Origin: Symbiodinium natans | Taxonomy: Eukaryota > Sar > Dinophyceae > Suessiales > Symbiodiniaceae | Direction: 5' to 3' | NCBI GenBank assembly: GCA_905221605.1 | Contig: CAJNDS010001779.1 | Span: 1,301,977-1,365,976, forward strand | DNA length: 64,000 nucleotides | Shown here: positions 8,426-20,418 of the stretch, piece after piece | Numbering within the stretch: position 1 is the first letter of the stretch | Layout: each line of letters begins with the position of its first letter | The notes under the pieces: model-generated | What the model was told of the DNA's origin: nothing | Databases searched by the model: none | The model's input: only the letters and a program-made list of their open reading frames with translations | Translations under genes and position numbers: made by a program

Positions 8426-10487
8426 GTTTACGGGTGCTAACATTTTGAACACTCAAAGGCCTGCGGAGTCACTCAAGATTCATCGGGCTCAACTACAGGA
8501 GCAAAGTGAAAACACAAATCAGTACTACAAAATGTAGGCTTCTACGCAAACGGAAAATCCTTAGCACCCCGCCTCACGGTGCTTCGAGGTTCGGAGTATC
8601 TGTGTACATAAGGATTTCCGCCCACATTGACTTCAACAAACCAGACAACTTAGTTCAGGCTCCCTTTCGACTACGGTCAGCTGTTTCGCTGATCTGCCCT
8701 AGCGCCAGCTCAAGGCCTTTGTGACAGCTGCCGCTTTTTGAGCAGGAAGTTCAACTACGCTACAGCTGAACGCTTCTTTGCCCAAGCGGAGGCCACAGGC
8801 AACAGAGTTGCCATCACTTAGCCATTGAGGCTCGTAGTAAAAAGATTGTGACGGCCTAGCTGCCATCGCACGAGAGATGAGTCGGCTACTCAAATCAAGA
8901 CAGGGATTGGTTCCAAAATGGAACATAACAAGTTTCGGCTAGACCGGGCAAAGTCAAAAAGCATCATGAGCACTACCAATCATAGCATAACAAGTTGTTG
9001 GGTTCGGATTTCCAATCTGCCAATCTACTACATGTCATCGCGTCAATGTCTGCACACTCGGCAAGGTGTGTAGCCCTTCTCCACTGCTTCTCTGCGCATG
9101 CAATACCCAGACATCGGGCACTCGGGCCGGTCTAGCAGCGCCTACGGGCTTGCGGCACCTCCTCGATGACTTCGGAACTCTCGGATGCTGCATGTTCGTC
9201 ACATCCTCGTGCTTGCTCATCACGGTTCCGCGGGCTCGACTTTGCCTTTGACCTGGCACCTGTGGCTGCTGCCTTTCTGTGCTCTTCAGGCACATCACTA
9301 TCATCAGAAGCAAGAGGCAAAGGTCTGGCAGGCGTTCCCGGAGCACTTTCCTCTGGCGCTTTCAGCGCTTTGTGGAACCGACCGGCAGTGCCTGAACGTT
9401 GGCCGCCTTTGCTCAACCTTACATCAGCTTCCACGTAGTTTGCGTAATTTCCAAACTGCAATTGCACCGGCAATGCTTCGGGCTCACGACGTGAAAAACC
9501 GAAGGTCCCTCTGGTACCTTTTCCCTTGAAAGCACGAACCCAAACCTATCTCAACCAAGTGCGGACACGCTCTTTTTCACTCGCAGGCCTTGAGCCAAAA
9601 GTCACGAAGTGCGCAAACTAAACGAATTCACATGTGAGCTTAAACTCAGCTTCAGAACAAAGTTCCTACACACTGCACACTCACTCAAAGTAGCGTATTG
9701 GGCAAAAACATACTCGTATGATTTCCTAGGGAAATCATCGAGGCAAAAACCATCGAGGATGGGATCATAAAGATTCCCAATCACTCCGAAGCAAAACAAC
9801 TCTATACAAGCTGATCCAAAATATGGCAAAACCGTCAATGATCAGCCAGGATCTTCCACCCCCCGCATTTCGCTGAGGGTTCATGCCAAAGATCCAATGT
9901 CCAAGCACAGCTCGGCACTTCAACACTAAGGGGATGCCCTGGCCACATTCCCTTGGTGCGTACTCGCCACCAAAGCGAAACAACCGACACACCAGTCGAT
10001 CTTTGACATAAAACTGAAACTCATGCAAGATCCCACCATAAGGCAGGTTGTCCTGGGTCCAACTGGTACCCAAGAGTTCGTTGTTCAAACTCGTGACAAA
10101 CTAACTCAACTTGCATCCTCCTGTACTAGACAGGGTTGTCTTGGAAGCTCTCCAAGAGTTCGTGGTGACAAACACGTCAAAACGAATTAATGCAAGTCTC
10201 AGGCTCACCCAGTCTCAGTACACGACCTCGACGTAGTCATAGCCTTCAATCTCGCAAACTCCAGGAAAGAACCAAAAACCGTTGGCCAGACATCGCATCA
10301 CCAACGTAGCGGCAGGCTCCAAAAACAAACCAATACAAGCTTGCAGCAATCAGACGAATCTTGCTGCTTCCATCCAGCGAAAACACATGCACTGACTCAG
10401 GCTTCTCGGAAACCAATGGAAAAACGCGGGCGGGCCATGGCGGCACGGATGCCATGGCGTCCCTCAAACGGCTGCGGGGCATCTTTT
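8426..10487. other. Stretch with no confident gene
   Basis: The telomere-like repeats stop here. Two minus-strand open stretches (about 8699-8926 and 9132-9530) have plausible amino-acid composition, the second being Glu/Ala/Arg-rich. I recognise no domain, splice boundary or start for either. The stretch also covers the 3' flank of the old minus-strand copia element. I looked for an LTR matching the 18150-18600 region and saw none. Confidence 0.5.
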
Positions 10488-13355
10488 TCACCCCATGAGG
10501 TCAGCAAGCACCTCAATCCATGTCCTCGCCGTCCACATATCTTTCTTTTCCTCAACTTTCTCCTCCGCGGCATCTTCCTTCTTTGCATCCGCATTGATCG
10601 ATCGGCGCTCCTTCGCCGCATCTTTCATCTCCTTCAACTCACTCATCCGCTCACCCATCATCACATCCTGCGATGATCGGCTTGGCTCGGATGTTTTCTT
10701 TTCTTGCAACATCCTTTCCAGGTCCGTGATGCTCAGATTCGCACGCACTTGCTCGGCGATTTGTGCGATCATGGCAGCGTCCATGACCGGCGAGGGCACT
10801 GACACGGGAGATCTTCTCGAGTCTTCCCGCTCCATTCGGGCCTTTTTCCTTCTCACCGCTTCAGCCTCTGCTTCCTCGAGCTCAGCAATCCCTTCTTTTC
10901 GCTTTCTCTCAGCTTTTTCTCGATCCTGCTGTTCCACAGCTTTCTTTACCATCTCTCTCAGCGCCTTTTCCTCAGGCTCAAAGTCGTCGATTCCTTCGCA
11001 CAGGATCTGCCACACCTGCTGCCACATATCCGATGGCATCATCAGATTGAATCTCTCCACGTAATCCGTTGGGAGATGCCACTTGCAGTCGCATTCCCAA
11101 TTGACCATGCTCCTGGTCTCGTGCTCGGTGACCTTCTGCCAGCCATTGGCCTTGTTCTTTTCTTCATCCTCCGTGATCCTGACCAACGACCCCAACACTG
11201 CCTTGTAGTTGCCATAGGCATGAAATGCCCAACGCGGCACTGGTCGGTTCTCCTTGGCTAAGTTCGGATCGTGGATCCTCATCGTGCACGACAGCAAAGA
11301 TATCATCCGCACCCCATCCAACATCTCTTTGAAGACCAACATGCCCTTCTTTGCATGGTCTTTCCAGCGGGCGATCCACGGTGGATGCGCAGTGCATTCC
11401 ATCTCGGCCTTCAAGCACCGTTCCCCGCAAAGGATGGGCAGTGCAAACAACATATCTACCAACCTCAAGACCCCAAGGTCTTGGATTTCACCCAAAAGGA
11501 GCACAGGGGTGAATCCCTTGCCCCTGAGGTATCGCACGAAACTGATCACACTCAGAGCAAACGTGGCTTGTGGCACCTCGAGGTATAGCATACCTTCAGT
11601 CACCGCCGTCTCGTAGATCAGGGCCTTGCCACCGATCTGTCCACGGAGATCGATGACTCCCAACAACTTCGAAGGCTTCGGATTCACTTCGGCAATCTCT
11701 TGCACCGGCCGCACCAGCTTATCAAAGCTGTTTTGGTACTTCACCATGTCACTTTCCGACAGCTCAGTGACATATTTCGACACATCCAGATCTTCGATTG
11801 TCGTTCCACGACGACAGATCGCCCACCATGCATCGTTGTACCACGTTGGCGGTTCCTGCACAGCCAGGTCTGGGACCAGCTCAACCATCCGCTCCAAGGG
11901 CTTGGGCATGCTCTTTGGTTTCGGGGGTTGCTGGCCAGAACCTTGAACAACTCTTCTCCCCTCACCTTTCTCACCTTTCTTTCCTGCAGCCCTTCTCTCC
12001 TTTTCGCCCTCTCGGAGGTGGAACGCGTGCGACGCGTTCGTTCCCCAAACGGTCACAAACGTTTGGCACTTCAAGCACTGGGGCTTTCCTTCACTTGACC
12101 AGCCAAGCCCGGAAGCCCGGTCACTTCTGAAGAGCCATTTGCATGGCTTACACCAAAACGGCGCTTCCATTTCGGTGCCCTTCACCGCTTTCTCGGCGCT
12201 TCCTTCAGTACCCATTTGGTCGTCCTTACCCTCAGGCACGACTTCGAGGCTGGGGCTAGCTTCGGTTGTGATTGAACCAGAGTTCCTGCAGGTTGACCAC
12301 AAATCCATACCTCGGGTACAACATGGGAGGCTTTCACTTAGATCACTGGGGCTATCAGAAATTTCACTTTCTTTGATGGAATTTTCAAAAACATCATCGC
12401 ACCGTCGTCCAGCTGCCTCGGACTCCACAACTCGACGTCCAGTTGCTCCAGCATACTGGTACGTCCCGGTCGGCCATCCAATGTGGCGTCGCAGACCACA
12501 GATCCTCCATACTTGTTGCACATTCTCGTCAGGATAGATTCCTAAGGCTCGCTGGTGTTGACAGAATGTCAAATGATTCAAACATTTGGTAAGAACATCC
12601 GCAATCATCCCCGCCGTAGGGCACCACATGACCTTGAGGGTCTGAGCATCTTGGATTCTCTCCTGAAGATAGCAGACAGCTATGTCTAAGTGACGAACTC
12701 GTCTACTCAGACCTCTGTTCCGCAATACCGCTCGTGCTGAGGAGCTGTCGGTATGCAACCGGATCGTGATCTCTGATTCGGCTAATTGACCGATCAGTGT
12801 CGCCAGTCCCTCGCTTTCCTGCACCGCAGTCAAGATTGCTCTCAACTCAGCCTCACAGGAACTCAACGACACACACCCTTGAACTCGGGAGATTCCTTTT
12901 ATCAGGCATCCTCTGTAAAAGATCGCAATGCCCGACACTGATCTTCGTCCTAGCGAAGCCTGCGGTGCCCAACTGGCATCCGCGTACACTTCCAGCTGCG
13001 CCGGCCCACTGTCTGGCACATCACCATCAGGACCATAGTACTGCCAAGCATGGTATTGTCCCTTGAGGAGCCTAATCACTTGTCGCAATGCTTGTTCAAA
13101 GCATGCAGTTGGCTTGGATTGTCCCTGCGAAAGAATGGACATCCAGCGACTCCGGTCAGGCCTTGACTGACCCCACCATGCAATCCGGCCCAGTACTGCT
13201 CGGTATCTCGCAGCTGCAGCGTCACTCAGCTCTGGATCCGAACCACTTGCTCTCCCTTTTTCCACCGTTTCCACGATGTCCGGAGGGGCAGCAACCACCT
13301 TCAAGTCCTTACAGAACTCGGTCTCAAACAACGCATCCATGTACGCCTGGGGCAC
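10488..13355 (-). pseudogene. pol: Copia RNase H with about 640-residue C-terminal extension
   Basis: There is no ATG at the 5' end, so it is a continuation of pol after a frameshift. Residues 1-290 hold the end of RT and RNase H. The RNase H residues are YADASW, SSCEAEL, LHTDSSSA and RRVRHLD, that is D-E-D-D, all present. Beyond residue 310 comes a region unrelated to standard copia pol. It has a two-part CX2C zinc-ribbon-like motif (CKPC...CLKC, near residues 395-425), a globular stretch to about residue 700, and a Glu/Arg/Lys-rich predicted coiled coil that ends at the stop. The extension stays open for more than 600 codons although the rest of the element is broken. Confidence 0.75.
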
Positions 13356-13927
13356 TCATCCTGAGATGACTTCCTTGTCTCTCAATTTCTCGCCCCAAAA
13401 AGGTGATTCTTCCACCAGTGGCAGTGATTCGACCCGTTTCCTTGATCTTCAACTCTCCATTCAGGGTGTCAGTGACCAGCCGAATGGCCTCTTTGGTTCC
13501 ACATAAAATCAAATCATCCACATAGCATAACATGAGGAATCTCTTTCCTCTCACTGTACCTTCGAAGACGGAAGGCTCTGTTGGGCATTGCCAGCTTTAG
13601 GTTCCACGCCTTGGCTGCAATCCTCAAACCATTCATGGCTTGATCCAGGATCATGTACGCCGGGACATAATAGTCCTTACAGGCAGACACATCCTTTGGC
13701 AATTGGATAATCGCCTTTGATCCTTTCGGAAGAGGTGTATGCAAGAAGGCAGTGGATGCATCCAAAGTCGCAATATCCATGCCATCCACAGCGGCAATGG
13801 CCAACAGCATCCTCAACGCTTCAAGCGAGGGAGTCGTAGCACTCAGTCCCAATGACAATGCTGTGCTCCCCTTTGCGATATCCTGTACCACACACCTTGC
13901 TCGCACAGCTTCCTTTCCATTCACCAT
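13324..13927 (-). pseudogene. pol: Copia reverse transcriptase, fragmented
   Basis: Two overlapping frames. The upstream one (13927-13514) has the palm motif ATLDASTAFLH with the first catalytic Asp. The downstream one (13554-13324) has LCYVDDLILCG with the paired catalytic Asp residues. The frameshift between them, near 13540, inactivates the enzyme. Family knowledge: this polymerase copies element RNA into DNA primed from a tRNA. Confidence 0.8.
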
Positions 13928-14323
13928 CTTCGGACCGATGACCCATCGAGTTGGATTCCGTGCTCACGGGCAAACTTATGAGCCTCATCTGCTCCAACCA
14001 CCTTCCCCGCTTTGTGAAGCAGTCATGCTCTGCAGCGTTCGTCGGCCTTCCACAGTTTTATCCACATCCAATGGATATCCATCTTAGAATGCTCGTGGGT
14101 CTTGCCAGCCAAACTTGGGATCCACACAACTTCATGGACTCCTGGAAGGTGCTATTCTTGTTGAGCAGAATCGAATTGGTCACATGTACCAACTTCGGAC
14201 TCTCATCACTACTCACCATTTTAGTAGGACCTTGAGGCACATCGAGTCTTGAGTCTAAAAAAATACGATTGATCAGCCGGGGAACTGGATTGGACTCATC
14301 TGGAACTGAGTTCACATCTGATG

Positions 14324-15440
14324 TCAAACTCTCGAAGCGCCGGCGAACTCGATTGGACTCATTTGGAACTGAATCCACATCCATCTGAGGTCTGTCCTCT
14401 TCCATCGGTACAGCCTCATCCCCATCAGGAGTTTCTTCTCCTTCAAAGTATCCAGGTTGCATTGATCCGGAATCCCACCGTATGGCAAACTCGGATCTTC
14501 AAACTCATCCATATCAACGTCCACAACCTCTGTCGGAGGTTTCGGGGCACCTTGCCTCTCTTCACCCTGGAGATCTCGTTGACTCTCATGGGTAATCTTA
14601 GGACGTTTCAGGAGTGAAGGCTCGCTTCCAGATTCCATCACCCCCGCATCCTTGGAGCTTCTCGGACTCGTATCCAGAACTTCAGTGGTCGGATCTGCTC
14701 TTTCCAACCTTTGTCGCTGATTCTTCAACCAGTCGTCATACCGCTTTCGGCATTCAGCATTGTGATTCGCCTTACCTCTTTTCGGTCCACACGCTGGACA
14801 ATTCACAGTTCCTCCATGCTCTTTCACCCATGCTGCTGGTGGTCCCACTTTGCTCATGTCTGTGGTCGGACCATCAGACACTCTGCCCTCAAAGGCCTTG
14901 TCCGGTTCACCGTCAATCTGATCAGGCACACCATCCTCTTTGTCCTTCAGAATGGGAGGAGCCAATGTATCCGAAGGATCATGCTCCTTGAGCAAATGTT
15001 GACAGTGCTCCAACCCAATCTTCAAAGGGATTATGTGCTTGATTGACTTCGCCCGAAAGTGCTTGGGACATCCATCTACCATAGCACTCACCACATGAGT
15101 CAAACCACCAACTTCGGGATACACATAGGCCGCTTCCACAAATCGCGATAGCGCTGTTGTCTTCATCGAATCCGGCAGCTCGGCTAGAACTGCGGTCCCT
15201 ATCAACGAAGAGCCACACTCATGGAGGGGTTTCTGTAGCACCAACTCCTGGGGTGATTTCTTCCCATCAAAGGCAGCGGCATGGTGATTGTGCATTGCAG
15301 CACAGTAAATCAGACCACACTCAAATGCTCGAGGGCTTCTCTTCAGGTCAAAGCCCTGTGCTCTTAGATCCAACCTCACCGTGCTGAACAACTCCTTGAG
15401 TGTTCTCACTGCCCTTTCAACACCACCGACCGCTTCGTGT
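14324..15440 (-). pseudogene. pol: Copia integrase C-terminal region and linker to RT
   Basis: It begins at the catalytic Glu region (ERAVRTLKE) and continues through the helical end of the integrase core and the copia linker. There are Cys pairs near CPACG...CRKR that resemble a small zinc-binding motif, also seen at the same place in the plus-strand elements as CRAC...CRDR. The end is acidic and low-complexity. The 400 bases before the RT (13928-14323) hold only broken frames. Confidence 0.6.
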
Positions 15441-16251
15441 TCATCCAGTAGCGAATCCAGCTTGAGGTATTGTCAGCATTGGTTCCAACCAACAGACATC
15501 CGATCATCCTGGTTGACATTTCAGTCATGACCAGCACCTTCATGTTGGGAGCCGTTGGCTGGTCTTTGGCAAAAGTACCCACCAGGTTGATGAAGCAAAA
15601 ATCCGCTTGCAACGCTACAGGCCGATCCTTAACATCCTTGGTCCGGGGCGACGCTGTGTAGTTAGTGCCTCGAGTCATCCGACAATGAGGACACTCAGAC
15701 CAAAACGGAATGTGGCCTCGCATCCGACGCAGCTCCATTTCCTCTTGCTTTTTCTTGGTCATTGTTTTCACTGACTGCATCTGATCAACCTCCCTAGGTT
15801 GTCGGCCATCATCCACCTCCATTGGTCGAACTTCGGTTCCCCCGAAGGTCACTTTCTTTCGCTTTTCAGCATCACCCTGCAGGTAGATCCAAGGACATCC
15901 AGCCCAGGATACTCCATATCCCATGACTCCTTTCTTCTCATGTCGCAGCGAAATTTCCTTTCTCGTGAATTTAACTTCCCAACCAGTTCTCACCATTTGT
16001 TCGGTGCTCAAGATGTTGTGTGCCACATCTGCAACAACTCCAGTCACATACACCGACATCAAACCAAGGTACTGTTGTCCTTCATACATCGGCAACAAAG
16101 CTCGAATGCGAACTCGCTCGAAGACACTCACCGGAGTATCATTGGCTGCTGAGTACCTCTCATTAGGTCCCAACGCCTTCCGATCTAAGATCTGGAACTC
16201 ATCCAAGTATCTTTTCGCAATCACTGTCACCGACGCTCCTGAGTCGATCAA
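15406..16251 (-). pseudogene. pol: Copia protease and N-terminal integrase
   Basis: It opens with IDSGAS, the active-site motif of retropepsin-type aspartic proteases. About 180 residues later comes HIPFWSECPHC, part of the zinc-binding integrase N-terminal domain, then LQADFCF with the first catalytic Asp. The frame ends soon afterwards. The third catalytic residue (VERAVRTLKE, near 15420) follows almost at once in another frame, so the stretch that should carry the second Asp is deleted and the integrase must be dead. Confidence 0.7.
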
Positions 16252-16446
16252 CCACCATCGGCTTGCAGGCTCTTAACCTGACTCATTGGAGGTCCCATCA
16301 GGGATTGAACCGGATTAGACGGCCTCATCTGAGAGAGTCTGTGGAGATCCGATGCTCCAACTCAGCAATTCGGACTCTCGTCTCAGCTTCCCATGACCAG
16401 TCTACCTCGTCAGGGCTCCGGGGGATCCAGTCCTTCCTTACCTCAT

Positions 16447-17009
16447 CTAGTAGGTCTTCCAGAGGTCGCAACACAGACTCCACTCGGGCCTCTGACTCAG
16501 GCTCGTTCCATTCACCTCCAACCAGATGGTAGTCATTCCACTCGCCCTCTTGGGAGACTTCAGCAACGGTCTTCCCCTTGCCCTTTCCTTTGCCTTTAGG
16601 CTTTCCTTTTCAGCCTTCTTCTTGGGACTTCCTTTTGCCTTGGCTTTCGCCTTAGCAGTCGGGGATTCAGGCTTGTTGGCCGTTTCTCCATCCTTGTACC
16701 AACAATCGCGGGCATAGTGTCCGTTTCCGTGACACACATAGCACTCCACGTCTTTCTTGTTCTGGCTTGGAGATCGTCTTCCAGCACCTTTGCTGGAATC
16801 ACGCTTGCCTTTCTGTTCCTTTCCTTTGCCTTTTCCTTTTTCTTCGTTGCCCTTTCCCTTGTTGGGACCCTTAAAAGGTTGAAGCTTCGTGCCAGGGGCT
16901 TCAGTTGCACTTCAAACTTCAGAGCAACGCGCTTTAAATCTCCAAACGACTCGCTGTTGCCATGCAGTAAGCAGTGGCTTCGGCACTTCTCAGGCAGACT
17001 TCGCAGCAA
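16447..17009 (-). pseudogene. gag: Copia Gag, C-terminal part with zinc knuckle
   Basis: Two overlapping minus-strand frames continue Gag. The first (from 17009) has a conserved-looking LPEKC...FGDLK stretch. The second (from 16749) holds one CX2CX4HX4C zinc knuckle (CYVCHGNGHYARDC), the RNA-binding nucleocapsid motif, and is followed by a Lys/Ala-rich tail. The change of frame shows at least one frameshift in a Lys-rich, homopolymer-prone region. Confidence 0.65.
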
Positions 17010-18194
17010 ACCATCACCGAATCAGCTTCTTGGATCTGTAATCCGCCAGCATGTACATCGGAATCGAGACTATTGAGCAACTTCGTACACTTGTTCATCT
17101 CATGCTCAATTTTTCGCACGATTTCCGGAATACTTGGCGCTTTCACGGTTTGGTTTACCAACTGCGATCGGAAATATAGGCATTCAGCTCGTGATTTCAG
17201 GCAAAATTCCTTCGCCAACAATCTCAATGCCACAAAGCCAGACTGTTGATAAGTGCTTTCACTTTCAACATATGTCTGCAGAATCAGAGAACTCTTCTCA
17301 TGACTTGCAAACGTTTGTCGCATAATGTGCATCAAACGTGTCGATCGTTTCTGTTGTTCCACAGTAAGCCGATCCTGCTTCAGCATGGATTCATCTTGGG
17401 TCTTCACTGCACGCATCAACTCATTGGGAAACACTCCAGAACCCAATCCGACCCAACTGGTCAACTTCTCCATCCAGGTCAGGAAGCCAAGCGCTTCTGA
17501 AATGCGATCCTTCCATGACGAAAAGTCAATGGTCGGCAAACTGGACAACCACTTGTCTGATCGTGCAAACACATCCCTTTCACCATCTTTCTCCACAGGT
17601 GGAGGCCTAGGTTGGGGACTTGGGGTTACCCGGAACACTTGGGTCCCCTGCACTGAGGTACCCGTTGGTGATGCTGCCGAAGACGCACTGGGCATGTTCT
17701 CCTCAGGACGGTTCTGAGGTGGAAGGGGAATATCCATCCGCTGCTGTTGATGCTGCACCATCCATTGATGCTGTTGCTGTTGTTGCTGAACCAAGGACGA
17801 TGTCATCGTCTGCATAAACTGTTGTTGCTGAACCACAAGCTGTTGCATCATGCCTTCCAAGGCATGCACCTGCTTCGACAGCTCTTGAACCTCGGGTGGT
17901 GAAGACAACGTCACCCCCACAGGTTGGGATGTCATCGTAGGCAATCCAGGAGGTGGCGACGGGTTTCCCATCTCTTGCTGAGCTATTCCATGGGCAGCAA
18001 CTTCAGGGCTTCTTGCCAGAGCTCGACCTCTGTGCACTGGCCCATATCCAGGCTGGTTCCCTTGAGCCATGCCTGGTCTCCAAAGCGGGTTGGCCTGCCC
18101 CAAACCCGGAAAAGGGTCCACCCTTCGCCTTGTCTACACCTCTTGGACTCCTTGTATGAGCTTCACTAACTTCTCGTGGGGGCGTGTTCAACAT
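16934..18194 (-). pseudogene. gag: Copia Gag, N-terminal part
   Basis: The main open frame runs from 18121 to 16934 (about 395 codons). A short Pro/Arg-rich ORF from 18194, in another frame, may be the true N-terminus. The sequence has a Gln-rich coiled stretch (runs of QQQQ near residues 95-135) and then a helical region. This matches the general build of copia Gag: an intrinsically disordered start and an alpha-helical capsid core. A frameshift near 17000 separates it from the zinc knuckle. Its role would be to coat the element RNA in virus-like particles. Confidence 0.6.
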
Positions 18195-18539
18195 CGCTCC
18201 ACAGACTCAGGCTTCACCCTGCAGTCTTCCCACAACTTCTTCTGGCAAAGGTTCTCTCACCAGCACCAGATGGTCCAGACTTCTGAAGAACCTTAATTCC
18301 ACTCTTCCAAGCACCGTGTTCCTCCAAGATCGGTCACAACCAATCCAGTTCACCTTGCCCGGCTTCCACAGTGCCTTACAAGCTTGTGAACCAAATGTTT
18401 CCAAGCCTTAACAGTCCGGATCCGTCTCCTCACAGGGTAGGCTTCTGAACTCACTCATGAGCCACGGCGGATAGGAGCAAAAAAAGGGGAGAGGGGTTTG
18501 AGCAATGGTGAGCATCAGCAAACAAAAAGGAGGGGCGTC

Positions 18540-19076
18540 AGGTACTTGCAGGCAAAGCCGCTTCCCCTAGCCCCTTGAGCCCTAAAGTCTTCTTCTGCTG
18601 TCTTCTTCTGGCGTCTCCACTTGCAGGCGGGGTGAGATGTCCGGGGCTCGCGCTCCCCGCCAGGGGTGTGCAGCTCCCGCTCGACATCCCATCCCTCACC
18701 CTTCCCTGTATCGTCCGACCGCGATCGCGTAGTTCGGCATGCCGATCATATTTCCCATGTCTCGGTGAAGCCCGATGCTTGGGTTCAGAATAACCGCGAG
18801 GGAGGTCCATTTTCCATCCGGAATGCGATCGCGCAAGAAGTGATTAAGCGCAATGCATGCTTCTTTCGCGTCGGAAGCTTTTGACATGCTGGGAGCATTG
18901 CCTCCAAAAGCGAAAAGCCCCAGGGTGCAGTAAATCTCATATGATCCCGAGCCAATGCCTCGTTGACGCCCACGATGCTTCCATTCCGGCGACCAACAAT
19001 CCAGCAGCCGAACTAGATTTTCCTCAGAAGGATTTTGCATGACGCCTTCGCAAGCAGCTGACAGCCCGGAGTTCAT
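18540..19076 (-). pseudogene. Possible 2OG-Fe(II)-oxygenase-like fragment
   Basis: A frame from 19076 runs 126 codons to 18696. Near its end is SIGLHRDMGN with an HxD pair spaced as in the iron site of 2-oxoglutarate oxygenases, followed by AIAVGRY. A one-base shift past the stop continues with EGWDVERELHTP, which could be the next strand. I know similar HxD-plus-GxGxxxGG segments from dinoflagellate ORFs, but the distal His and Arg of the fold are not seen, so the assignment is tentative. The start ATG overlaps the stop of the fibre-like ORF. Confidence 0.35.
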
Positions 19077-20418
19077 TTATATTGCAAGTCGAGAGGTGCG
19101 TAGTCGGTGTTGGAGAAGTACCTCCCGTCGCTCTCGCTCTTCGAGTAGCAGTCACACGTCAGTTGCACGGTGGCGGAGTTGCCCAGGATCAGGTTCGCTC
19201 CCAGGGGTGCCTGGGGCAGCAGTGCCCGTATCATTCTTGGCGTGAAATTGTCGAGAACCATAGGGATGATGCCTCCGCCTCCGGCGTTGCCGTTGACGGG
19301 ATGATACCGGGCGTCGCCCTGCGTTTCCGTGAGGAGCCCCGAGGAGCTGATTTGGCTCGCGATCTCTGCTGAGGTTTGGCCCTGGTCCCAATAGTTGTTG
19401 GTGAGCTCCGACGCGACGGAGCTGTCGATGTCGGCCTGCGTGGCGTACTGGGAGACGTTGAGCGCGTCCACGGCGCTCGTGATCTGCGCGTTGACCTCGG
19501 CCTGGGTGTACGTCTGGCGCTGGTCGCAGGCCTGGCACTCGATCTGCAGCGTGTTTTCCGAGTTTTGGAGCGTGGCCACGAGGGGCCCGGCGAAGTGCAG
19601 GTTCCGGAGCGCCTGCCCGGTGAGCAGCTCCCAGGTGGTGTTCCCGCTCCAGGCGGGGGCGTTGGTCACCGCCGCTCCCGCGAGGAGGGCGTCCACTTGA
19701 TGAGCGGCCCGTCTCGGATGGCCAGGGCTGCGTCCAGCGCCGCCTGCTGCACGTAAGGAAGAAGCGCCGTCGCGATGAGCTGCGAGACGTCTGCGGGCGT
19801 GGTGCGCAGGGCCACCGCACTGTTCAGGCCGCTGGTGTCGGTGTACGGGAGGAGCGCGGCGGCGATGGCCTGGGAGACGTCGGCGGCCGTTTGCTGGTCC
19901 TGCGTGCTCTTGAGAGCATAGTTGGCCGCCACCTGGGCGAGCGTGGCGTTGTTGGCGCTTGTCACGGCGTTGTTCATGGCGGCGGAAGTCGGATGATTCG
20001 CGAGCTTCAGTTCCACGGAGGCGGGCGTGCTCTTGCCGTTCACGTCCAGCTGCAGGGCGTCCAGGGCCGACTGGTTCGCCTTCCCCGCCAGCCCTGTAGT
20101 GAGGCTGGTGCTGAGGCTGGTGATGGAGGACTGGTTGGCAGCGATGAGACCCTCGGCTGCTGCGAGGTCAGCCGCCAAAGCATAGGGCGCGAGGTCGGGA
20201 GGCGGCGGGATGGCGGCCACCTGCGTCTGCAGCGCGGCCACGGCGGCCGAGTTGGTGCCCATGGCCGCGGTGTTGGCGGCCGTGTCCGTGAGGGGCGTGT
20301 AGGCCGTGAGGACCGTGGCCAATTGCCCGGCGGAGATGCCCTGCATCTCGATGGCGGCGGTGGGGGTCTGGCCATCGTTGAGGATGTTCCCGGTGATGGT
20401 CGACTCAAAAAGACTCAT
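19073..20418 (-). pseudogene. Tail-fibre-like protein, split by a frameshift
   Basis: The first frame is 20418-19666 (starts MSLFESTITG) and the second 19696-19073. Both are Ala/Ser/Thr-rich with recurring short blocks: YTPLTDTA, YALKSTQDQ, PYTDTSGL, YATQADIDS, DARYHPV, SKSESDGRYF and YAPLDLQYK. Such DxRY/Y-x-PL repeats are characteristic of trimeric beta-structured tail fibres of phages and some algal viruses. The two frames meet at about 19690, where one base is gained or lost. The whole would be about 440 residues. GC is high (over 60 per cent) compared with the AT-richer flank at 20420-21560. A role in host attachment is inferred from the family only. Confidence 0.5.

Larger units (their letters stand above)
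10488..18194 (-). mobile_element. Degenerate Ty1/copia LTR-retrotransposon (minus strand)
   Basis: In minus-strand order there are Gag, a zinc knuckle, an aspartic protease (DSGA), integrase pieces, reverse transcriptase with YVDD, RNase H and a long extra C-terminal region. The order PR-IN-RT-RH is that of Ty1/copia. The coding region is cut by frameshifts at about 17000, 16350, 15410, 14200-13930, 13540 and 13350, and the middle of the integrase is missing. No LTR pair, primer-binding site or target duplication was found, so this is an old copy. It is a different family from the two plus-strand copia elements at 41275 and 51516. Confidence 0.85.

Noticed and set aside
18150-18600. LTR of the minus-strand copia element
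   Set aside because: No matching copy was found near 8426-10487. A TGGTTGTGACCG-like site near 18330 could be a primer-binding site but stands alone.
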